A stretch of DNA of 64,000 bases from Leptospira venezuelensis (GTDB lineage: Bacteria; Spirochaetota; Leptospiria; Leptospirales; Leptospiraceae), in contig NZ_NETS01000010.1 in NCBI RefSeq assembly GCF_002150035.1, positions 1,821,624 to 1,885,623 on the forward strand. Reading direction: 5' to 3'. Below, in pieces: positions 8,190 to 15,355 of the stretch. The translations under genes were made by a program, and so were the position numbers. The notes beneath the pieces were generated by a model. It was not told the DNA's origin, made no database searches, and was given only the letters and a program-made list of their open reading frames with translations. The stretch's first letter is position 1. Each line of letters starts with the position of its first letter.

Positions 8190-9029
8190 TTAATCTTCTG
8201 CTCTATAATACTTACTGGAAGCTTCTTTCAGGAATTTTTTCTCTTTTTTGTTAAGAGAATTCATTCCTTCTTTCGAAATTTTTTCTAAGAGACGATCCAC
8301 TTCTTCTTTTGCCTCTTCTCTTGTTTTCATCTCTTCTTGCCAGCGGACCATTTTTCTTTTTTGTCTCCATCTGGAAAAAGAGAAGCTTGGGAATTTAATA
8401 CCGAATCTATATTTTAGTTTAGTATAATATAAGAAGTACAGCCCGCCTGCAGCAAAGCCGCCTAGTCCATTCGCGATAGGAGTTCCTGCCTGTAATCCGA
8501 AAAATACTAAAACTGCTAGGATGATAATTGCTAGATACTTTGCTTTGATCGGAAGTATTCCCCAAAACAACAGCTCTCTATTCGGCCAGATCAATGCGTA
8601 AGCCGTAATTAGCCCGTATAGGACTGCGGAAATTCCGAGTACTGTCCCTTGCTGGAATCCGAACAGAGACGCTAAAACCGTAGCAACCCCGCCTCCGAAG
8701 ATACAGAACATAAAATAACGTAAAAAGTTCCTGGTTCCCCAATGGGACTCTAACGCAGACCCAAACATCCAAAATGCAAACATTTCGAATAAGAATCCGA
8801 TCAGCATATTAGGGGAATGGAAGAAGCTATAAGTCAGTAATTGCCAGCCGAAAAACTTTTCTAGGACTAGGCCAGGAGTTAGCCCGAATAGTCCAAGGAT
8901 TGCCAAAAGAATAGTAGGGGCCACCAAGCTTAGGATAAATTCTATCCCAAAAATCGCTATATTTAAGATTAAAAGTTTACGAACGAGGGGAGAGGTTGAG
9001 ACACCGAATCCGCTAGAGAAAGACGCCAT
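8190..9029 (-). CDS. Rhomboid-family membrane protein lacking the catalytic His
   Basis: I place the start at 9029 because AGGGAGG lies four bases before this ATG; a longer reading to 9227 would run into the divergent hydrolase gene. The 279-residue protein has about six transmembrane segments. Rhomboid marks are WQLLTYSFFH at 62-71, ESHWGTRNFLRYF at 94-106 and the Ser site GISAVLYG at 132-139 (S134). The last core helix reads PIANGLGGFAAG (184-195), where active rhomboids have A-H-x-G-G; no His is available there, so it is probably a non-proteolytic rhomboid. A charged tail of about 80 residues (KKEKKF, RKMVRW) follows. Only 97 bases separate it from the divergent hydrolase gene. Confidence 0.82.
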   Translation of the reverse strand: MASFSSGFGVSTSPLVRKLLILNIAIFGIEFILSLVAPTILLAILGLFGLTPGLVLEKFFGWQLLTYSFFHSPNMLIGFLFEMFAFWMFGSALESHWGTRNFLRYFMFCIFGGGVATVLASLFGFQQGTVLGISAVLYGLITAYALIWPNRELLFWGILPIKAKYLAIIILAVLVFFGLQAGTPIANGLGGFAAGGLYFLYYTKLKYRFGIKFPSFSFSRWRQKRKMVRWQEEMKTREEAKEEVDRLLEKISKEGMNSLNKKEKKFLKEASSKYYRAED

Positions 9030-9126
9030 TGCCTCCCTAGTTTTCTTTTTTCCTTTCGAACGACAACCTAAATCCGGATTTTGTTTCCTTTGACAGTTTG
9101 GGCGAAGTATAGTAAATGTTCCTAAG

Positions 9127-10080
9127 ATGGAAATCTTCTTGTACGGAGTCCGGGGCTCCATTCCTGCCCCCTTATCAAACGCGGAATACAGGGAGAAAGT
9201 AATTTCCATTTTGAGACTTGTCGCCAAGTCAGAGGGAAAAGCTTTCTCTTCTCCCGAAGAATGGTTTGATCAGTTACCTGAACCTCTAAATTATGTGGTC
9301 GGTGGAAATACTACCTGCGTTCGGATCATCGGTTCTTCTGGTGTGGAACTGGTTGTAGATTTGGGAACAGGCGCAAGAGTCCTAGGAGAGGACTTAGTCC
9401 GAGAAAAATTCGGGCAAGGAAAGGGAGAAGCCTCCGTATTTTTCACTCATACCCACTGGGATCATATACATGGGATCCCGTTTTTCAAACCTATGTATAT
9501 TCCTGGAAATAAGTTCACCTTCTATTCTCCCCTGGAAGATCTTCCGGAAAGATTAAAATACCAACAAGAACCTAGATTTTTCCCAATCCATTTTGATCAT
9601 TTCGGTTCTGAAAGAAATTTCCGCAGGCTCCAAAAGGGAGAAGTCCTGGAAATCGGTGGTGTTAAAATTGAATGGCTGGCTCTCAAACATCCGGGAGGCT
9701 CCATCGCTTACAAATTTACCGAAAATGGAAAAAGTTTTATTTTTGCCACCGATGCTGAATACAACGGAGAGGATTTTCCATTGATCCAGGAGCAAAAACC
9801 TTTCTTTAAAGGTGCGGATCTTTTGGTTTTGGACGCTCAATACACTCTGGACGAATCCTTCCAAAAATTCGACTGGGGCCATACTGCTTACACAATGGCG
9901 GTCAATTGTGCATCTTCCTGGGAGGTCAAAAAACTGGCTTTGACCCACCATGAACCCGCCTATTCTGACGAAATTTTAGCCATCATCTTGGATGACGCCA
10001 GAACCCATGCTGAAAATCTTGGAGCTAAGGACCTATCCATTGTACTGGCTAGAGAAGGAATGAAATTCAAACTCGTATGA
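9127..10080 (+). CDS. Metallo-beta-lactamase-fold hydrolase
   Basis: The 317-residue cytoplasmic protein starts with the first strand (MEIFLYGVRGSIPAP), has the zinc motif THTHWDHIHGIPFF (HxHxDH), a third ligand His in LKHPGGSIAYKF, FATDAEYNGEDFP with the bridging Asp, and LALTHHEP near the C-terminus. The layout resembles RNase Z-like or class II cyclic-nucleotide-phosphodiesterase-like members; the substrate is not determined. The insertion between residues 20 and 55 is longer than in RNase Z. Its stop overlaps the start of the penicillin-binding protein gene by four bases, so the two are translationally coupled. Confidence 0.85.
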   Translation: MEIFLYGVRGSIPAPLSNAEYREKVISILRLVAKSEGKAFSSPEEWFDQLPEPLNYVVGGNTTCVRIIGSSGVELVVDLGTGARVLGEDLVREKFGQGKGEASVFFTHTHWDHIHGIPFFKPMYIPGNKFTFYSPLEDLPERLKYQQEPRFFPIHFDHFGSERNFRRLQKGEVLEIGGVKIEWLALKHPGGSIAYKFTENGKSFIFATDAEYNGEDFPLIQEQKPFFKGADLLVLDAQYTLDESFQKFDWGHTAYTMAVNCASSWEVKKLALTHHEPAYSDEILAIILDDARTHAENLGAKDLSIVLAREGMKFKLV

Positions 10081-12533
10081 ATCTATTTAGCGAAGGAATT
10101 CACAGAGCTACAAAAACACTTTTGGTCTTAGCCTTACTGGGCGGTCTGTTTTTCGGATACATCATCGCAGAAGTAGACGAGGGGGGAGAACTTGCAATCT
10201 TGGCTTCTTACCAGCCAACTACCCCGACTCGTCTGTATGATATCAATGGTGTGGTGTATGCAGAGTTATATCGTCATAAACAGCAACTTCTAAAATACCA
10301 AGATATTCCTCCTCATGTAGTCCAAGCATTCCTTTCGGTAGAGGATAATAACTTTTTCAATCACTTCGGGATAGATTTCTCCGCAATCCTTCGCGCGGCG
10401 GCTGTCAATGTGATCTCTGGTAGGATCAAGCAGGGTGGATCCACTCTTACTCAACAGCTAGCTAAAACGGTTTTGAATAACAGGAAAAAATCCTTTATTC
10501 GTAAATTCGTGGAAGCACTGTTTACTCTTCAGATAGAACAAGAATATTCTAAAGAAGAAATATTAGAAATTTATTTTAACTTAATATATTTAGGTCATGG
10601 AACTACCGGTCTTGCGTCCGCAGCGGATGTTTATTTCCATAAGGATGTTTCGGACTTAGATGTGGCAGAAGCTGCACTTCTTGCAAGACTTCCTAAGGCT
10701 CCTGTAGATTATTCTCCTTATAAAAATCCTGCGGCTTCTAAAAGAGCTCACTTGGAAGTTCTAAAACTTATGGCTTCCCAGGGATTTGTTCCATCAGATA
10801 AGGTCCAGACCATTCATGATGAATTCTGGGAAAAATACTGGCCGATCGTAATTACTCAATCTCCTTCTCAATCTACATGGGGAACCAAGCTGAACAGAGC
10901 TCCCCATTTTACTGAATTCGTAAGACAGAGATTATTAAAGGAATTGGGAGAAGATAGGATCTATAGTGGTGGTCTCAAAATTTATACCACTCTGGATATT
11001 CGTAAGCAAGAGATCGCTCAGGATGAACTTCGTAAGGCTCTCAAAAAGCATGACGACCTGGTTTCTGGTGTTACTGTAAATTATGCGGGCGGTGCAGATC
11101 GAGGACTTGTTGGTCTTTATAATTTTATCGGTTCCTTATTCCCAGTGGCTCCTCCTTTCGTAAGCCGTTTAGACGATAAGGCAAATTTCAGAGTTGCACT
11201 CGAAAAAGAACTGATCGATTCCGCAGATGTGCTCAGTTTACTTCTTCCTGCGGATAATGAGTCCGCTGCATTTACAGAATTCCAGAAAAGAACTGCTGTC
11301 TTCGGCAAAAACCTTCACGTAGAAGGCGCTGCTATCACAATAGATCATACTAACGGTTATATAGAAACAATGGTCGGAGGTTATGAATTCACTCCTAAAA
11401 ACCAATTCAACAGAGCGGTCCAGGCGAGAAGGCAGACTGGATCTTCTTTCAAACCATTTGTGTATGGTGCCGCAATCGCGGAACGTATCGTAGGTTCCGG
11501 AACTGGGATCATGGATGCGCCTTTGACCACTTTGACGGAAGAAGGAGAAGGTTGGTCCCCTCAGGATTTTGACGGGGACTTCCAAGGTATGGTTCCTCTT
11601 TCCAGAGCGCTTTCCATGTCCTTGAACATTGTTTCTGTGCAGGTATTCTTGAGAACTGGTGCGGATGCGGTTATAGATTTTGCTTCTCGCTTAACAAAGG
11701 CTGATAAGAGTAGATTTATGCCAAGCCCTGCGCTTGCACTCGGGATTGCTGAACTTTCTCCGTATGAAATGGCGGTCGGATATTCTATCATTGCGAATAA
11801 GGGAAGAAATGTGATCCCACTTTCTGTTCGATATGTGATCGATCAGTCAGGAAACGTAATTTATAATGAAGAGCTAAAAGTCAGGGAAGAATTAGACAAA
11901 GAAGCAGAAGATGGTTCCATTCAGATCATCAGCGAAGGAACCGCATATATTCTTCGTAAAATGTTGACCATGGTTGCCATGGGAGGGACTGCCGCAAACG
12001 GACTCCATTCTCCTGACCAAGGAAATTACAGAGGGGTCGCTGCAGGAAAAACAGGATCCACTTCTTCTTTTACAAATGCTTGGTACTGCGGATTCGATCC
12101 TAAATTGACGACTGTTATTTGGCTTGGATTTGATAAGAGTTCTATTTCACTCGGAAGAGGCCAGGCGGCCGGGGTTCTTGCAGTTCCTATTTGGGGAAAA
12201 ATGTATCGTCGTTTCTATAACGGTGAAAATTATCCGACTTTCGAGAATGAGCATGGTCTGGATCCACAGCCTGAAGAAGTGCAAGGTGGAGGAACCTGTG
12301 CGTATAATGGATTGTCTCCTAAACCAGGAGTATGTCCTGTTACCCAGAACTTGACCTTAAAGCCAATTACTGTAGCAGGCGTGACAAAAGCTGTCCAGGC
12401 AAACCGCCAATGCGACGGAGATCGGGACCATCATAAGTCAATAGATTTCAGAGAATTCCTCCAATTGGAATACCAGATCAGCGACGAAGAGATCGGAAAA
12501 ACAGACCGTAAGTTTAAACCGCAAGCAGACTAA
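10077..12533 (+). CDS. Class A penicillin-binding protein (PBP1A-type)
   Basis: The 818-residue bifunctional peptidoglycan synthase has one N-terminal transmembrane segment (about 14-31), then a GT51 glycosyltransferase domain (EDNNFFNHFGIDF with the catalytic Glu, and RIKQGGSTLTQQLAKTVLNN). The transpeptidase domain follows with TGSSFKPF (catalytic S456, K459), SMSLNIVSV (SxN) and GKTGSTSSFTNAW (KTGS). It polymerises lipid II and cross-links stems in the periplasm. The C-terminal tail after about residue 735 holds paired Cys (GGGTCAYNG and KPGVCPV). It is coupled to the upstream hydrolase by an ATGA overlap, and about 140 bases separate it from sucB. Confidence 0.93.
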   Translation: MNLFSEGIHRATKTLLVLALLGGLFFGYIIAEVDEGGELAILASYQPTTPTRLYDINGVVYAELYRHKQQLLKYQDIPPHVVQAFLSVEDNNFFNHFGIDFSAILRAAAVNVISGRIKQGGSTLTQQLAKTVLNNRKKSFIRKFVEALFTLQIEQEYSKEEILEIYFNLIYLGHGTTGLASAADVYFHKDVSDLDVAEAALLARLPKAPVDYSPYKNPAASKRAHLEVLKLMASQGFVPSDKVQTIHDEFWEKYWPIVITQSPSQSTWGTKLNRAPHFTEFVRQRLLKELGEDRIYSGGLKIYTTLDIRKQEIAQDELRKALKKHDDLVSGVTVNYAGGADRGLVGLYNFIGSLFPVAPPFVSRLDDKANFRVALEKELIDSADVLSLLLPADNESAAFTEFQKRTAVFGKNLHVEGAAITIDHTNGYIETMVGGYEFTPKNQFNRAVQARRQTGSSFKPFVYGAAIAERIVGSGTGIMDAPLTTLTEEGEGWSPQDFDGDFQGMVPLSRALSMSLNIVSVQVFLRTGADAVIDFASRLTKADKSRFMPSPALALGIAELSPYEMAVGYSIIANKGRNVIPLSVRYVIDQSGNVIYNEELKVREELDKEAEDGSIQIISEGTAYILRKMLTMVAMGGTAANGLHSPDQGNYRGVAAGKTGSTSSFTNAWYCGFDPKLTTVIWLGFDKSSISLGRGQAAGVLAVPIWGKMYRRFYNGENYPTFENEHGLDPQPEEVQGGGTCAYNGLSPKPGVCPVTQNLTLKPITVAGVTKAVQANRQCDGDRDHHKSIDFREFLQLEYQISDEEIGKTDRKFKPQAD

Positions 12534-12576
12534 AAATTTCCAGTCGCTTGCGCGAAAATTAGTCCAAAACACCGTT

Positions 12577-12605
12577 TTGACAAGAACGACTTTACAGAAT
12601 ATTTC
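12577..12605 (+). promoter_or_regulatory. Possible sigma-70 promoter before sucB
   Basis: A perfect TTGACA at 12577-12582 is followed after 17 bases by TATTTC at 12600-12605, a weak -10 match. It lies about 70 bases before the chosen sucB ATG, in the only sizeable gap between the penicillin-binding protein and the dehydrogenase operon. The -35 and spacing are good; the -10 is poor. Confidence 0.35.
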
Positions 12606-12673
12606 CGCTTTCCGAAAGTGAAATGGAGGCGGTCCCGGAATGGGACGTATACACCGACCTCCGTAGGATCAAG

Positions 12674-13924
12674 ATGTCGATAGAGATCAAGGTTCCCGAA
12701 ATGGGTGAATCCATTACGGAAGCAACAATAGCAAACTGGGTAAAAAAAGAAGGCGAACGAGTAGAACAGGACGAGGTCCTGGTGGAATTGGAAACCGACA
12801 AGGTGACCATGGAGGTACCAGCCCCCTCGGCGGGAGTTCTCCAAAAAATTAACAAGAAACCGGGGGAGACGGTCAAGATCAAAGAAGTGATCGGAATCAT
12901 TGACCCTTCTGCCTCTGCAAAAAGCACTCCTACTCCAAGCACTCCTTCCTCAACAAATACAGCACCAACTAACACGACTAACGCAGCGCAGAACGATACA
13001 CTTCCTCCTGCAGTTCGCAAATTGATAGATGATAATGGATTAAATCCTGCTTCTATCTCTGGCTCCGGCAAGAACGGACAGATCACAAAAGAAGACGTGT
13101 TAAACGCAATTGCAAATAAACAGTCAGCACCTGCGGCCGCAGTTTCTGCGGCGCCGGCAGCGGCTAAGTCTGCTCCTTCTCCTGAAATTCCTAAAGCGGT
13201 TCCGGCTGCTTCTCGTAGTAATCTTCCAAGAGAAAATGTAGTACCTATGACTAAACTTCGCCAGACGATCGCAAATCGTTTGGTTGCGGCTCAACATAAC
13301 GCAGCGCTTCTCACTACTTTTAACGAAGTGGATATGGGAGCCGTGATGGATCTCCGAGCTAAGTATAAGGACAAGTTCAAAGACGCTCACAATATCAATT
13401 TAGGATTTATGAGCTTCTTCACTAAGGCAGTGATCGGAGCCTTAAAATTTGTTCCTGCAATCAACGCTGAAATTCGCGGTACGGATCTAGTTTATAAAAA
13501 CTATTTTGATATCGGTGTGGCTGTTGGAGGTCCAAAAGGTCTAGTAGTTCCGATTGTTCGTGACGCTGATCTTTTAAGTTTCGCTCAAGTAGAATCTGAA
13601 ATCGCTCGCCTCGCAAATAAGGTGAAAGATGGAAAAATTGATCTTTCCGATATGGAAGGTGGAACATTCACCATCTCCAATGGAGGGATCTACGGATCCA
13701 TGATGTCCACTCCTATCCTAAACCCACCTCAAAGTGGAATTTTAGGACTCCATAATATTGTGAAACGTGCAGTAGTAGTAAACGATCAGATTGTGATACG
13801 ACCTATGATGTATGTTGCTCTTTCTTATGACCATAGGGTTGTAGATGGAAAAGAAGCGGTAACCTTCCTCGTAAAAGTAAAAGAAGCGATCGAAGATCCG
13901 ACCCGCCTTCTTTTAGAAGTCTAA
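12674..13924 (+). CDS. sucB: 2-oxoglutarate dehydrogenase E2, dihydrolipoyl succinyltransferase
   Basis: The start at 12674 gives MSIEIKVPEMGESITEATIA, the normal E2 N-terminus, and has AGGATC in front; the longer reading from 12623 adds 17 residues of no known kind. Domains of the 416-residue protein are one lipoyl domain (residues 1-77, with ELETDKVTMEVPAP carrying the lipoyl-Lys), a Thr/Ser/Pro/Ala linker, a peripheral-subunit-binding domain (PPAVRKLIDDNGL and GKNGQITKEDVL), a second Ala-rich linker and the catalytic core ending with SYDHRVVDGKEAV (HxxxDG). It transfers succinyl groups to CoA in the TCA cycle. It is the first gene of a sucB-lpd-sucA operon. Confidence 0.95.
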   Translation: MSIEIKVPEMGESITEATIANWVKKEGERVEQDEVLVELETDKVTMEVPAPSAGVLQKINKKPGETVKIKEVIGIIDPSASAKSTPTPSTPSSTNTAPTNTTNAAQNDTLPPAVRKLIDDNGLNPASISGSGKNGQITKEDVLNAIANKQSAPAAAVSAAPAAAKSAPSPEIPKAVPAASRSNLPRENVVPMTKLRQTIANRLVAAQHNAALLTTFNEVDMGAVMDLRAKYKDKFKDAHNINLGFMSFFTKAVIGALKFVPAINAEIRGTDLVYKNYFDIGVAVGGPKGLVVPIVRDADLLSFAQVESEIARLANKVKDGKIDLSDMEGGTFTISNGGIYGSMMSTPILNPPQSGILGLHNIVKRAVVVNDQIVIRPMMYVALSYDHRVVDGKEAVTFLVKVKEAIEDPTRLLLEV

Positions 13925-13939
13925 GGAATAGAAGGAATC

Positions 13940-15343
13940 ATGGCGGAACAATACGACGTATTAGTAATCGGATCTGGACCCGGAGGTTATGTGGGCGCGA
14001 TCCGATCGGCTCAACTCGGGCTCAAAACCGGGATCATCGAAAAAAGAAAAACCCTGGGAGGAACCTGCTTGAACGTAGGTTGTATTCCTTCCAAGGCACT
14101 TTTAGATTCTTCTGAAGAATATCATAAAGTTTTGCATAAGACTGATGTCCATGGGATCGGGGTTGGCAAAGTCACTCTGGACCTAAACAAACTCATGGAG
14201 CGAAAGAACACGATCGTTAAGGAAGTCACAGACGGTGTAGACTACTTAATGAAAAAGAACAAGATCACTCGTTATGAGGGTTTTGGTAAATTGCTTGGTG
14301 GTGGTCAGGTAGAAGTTGCTTTGGCTGACGGCAAAAAGGAAGTTCTAACTGCAAAACATATCGTTCTGGCGACAGGTTCTGTTCCAATCGATATTCCAAG
14401 CCTGCCCGTTGACGGAAAAACGATTATCACTTCCGACCATGCAATCGATCTAAGAACAGTTCCTAAAAAACTGGTCGTGATCGGTGCAGGAGTTATCGGC
14501 TTGGAGTTAGGTTCCGTATGGGGAAGACTCGGAGCAGAAGTAACTGTGGTGGAACTCCTACCAGGGCTTCTGCCTACAGTTGACAGATCTTTTGGCAGCT
14601 TATTGCAGAGAAGTTTAGAGTCCCAAGGTTTTAATTTCTTATTCGAACATAAGGTATTAGGAGCGACTGCTTCTAAATCAGGTGCTAAGGTAAAGATTGC
14701 TGCACCTGACGGAAAAGAATCAGAATTAGATGCAGACGTTGTGCTTGTTGCGGTTGGACGTAAACCATTCATTGATGGGATCGGATTAGAAGCAGCTGGG
14801 GTCCAGTTAACAGAAAGAAAAAGAATCAAAGTAGATTCTCATTTCCAAACTAGTGCAGCTGGTATCTACGCGATCGGTGATGTGATAGACGGTCCTATGC
14901 TTGCTCATAAGGCAGAAGAAGAAGGTGTTGCACTTGCTGAATTACTAGCAGGTCAATCCGGACATGTGAATTACGCGGCGGTTCCAAGCATTATCTATAC
15001 CTGGCCTGAAATGGCTTGGGTTGGAAAAGGTGAAGAAGAACTTAAAGCTGCGGGTGTAGAATACAAAGTTGGTAAGTCATTATTCAAGCCGAATGCAAGA
15101 GCTAAGGCTATGAACGAAGCGGAAGGCCAAGTCAAAATTTTAGCAGATAAAAAAACGGATAAGGTATTGGGAGCGTTTGTATTCGGGCCTAGAGCTTCGG
15201 ATATGATCGCAGAACTTGCGGTTGCAGTAGAGTTCGGTGCTTCTTCGGAAGATATAGCACGTTCCTTCCACGCGCATCCTACATTGTCCGAAGTCGTAAA
15301 AGAGGCCGCAATGGCCGTAGACAAGTGGGCGATTCACGCTTAG
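13940..15343 (+). CDS. lpd: Dihydrolipoamide dehydrogenase (E3)
   Basis: The 467-residue FAD disulfide oxidoreductase regenerates lipoamide for the 2-oxo-acid dehydrogenase complex. It has the FAD site VIGSGPGGYVGAIRSAQLG, the redox disulfide GGTCLNVGCIPSKALL, the NAD site VVIGAGVIGLELGSVWGRLG, the second FAD motif IYAIGDVIDGPMLAHKAEEE and the C-terminal active-site pair FHAHPTLSEVVKEA. GAAGGAATC precedes the ATG, 15 bases after the sucB stop and 12 before sucA. Placing E3 between E2 and E1 suggests dedicated expression for this complex, although E3 is usually shared. Confidence 0.96.
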   Translation: MAEQYDVLVIGSGPGGYVGAIRSAQLGLKTGIIEKRKTLGGTCLNVGCIPSKALLDSSEEYHKVLHKTDVHGIGVGKVTLDLNKLMERKNTIVKEVTDGVDYLMKKNKITRYEGFGKLLGGGQVEVALADGKKEVLTAKHIVLATGSVPIDIPSLPVDGKTIITSDHAIDLRTVPKKLVVIGAGVIGLELGSVWGRLGAEVTVVELLPGLLPTVDRSFGSLLQRSLESQGFNFLFEHKVLGATASKSGAKVKIAAPDGKESELDADVVLVAVGRKPFIDGIGLEAAGVQLTERKRIKVDSHFQTSAAGIYAIGDVIDGPMLAHKAEEEGVALAELLAGQSGHVNYAAVPSIIYTWPEMAWVGKGEEELKAAGVEYKVGKSLFKPNARAKAMNEAEGQVKILADKKTDKVLGAFVFGPRASDMIAELAVAVEFGASSEDIARSFHAHPTLSEVVKEAAMAVDKWAIHA

Positions 15344-15355
15344 GGAGATCCGATC

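Noticed and set aside
9030..9227. N-terminal extension of the rhomboid-like frame
   Set aside because: It runs into the divergent hydrolase gene, and the ATG at 9029 has a strong ribosome binding site.
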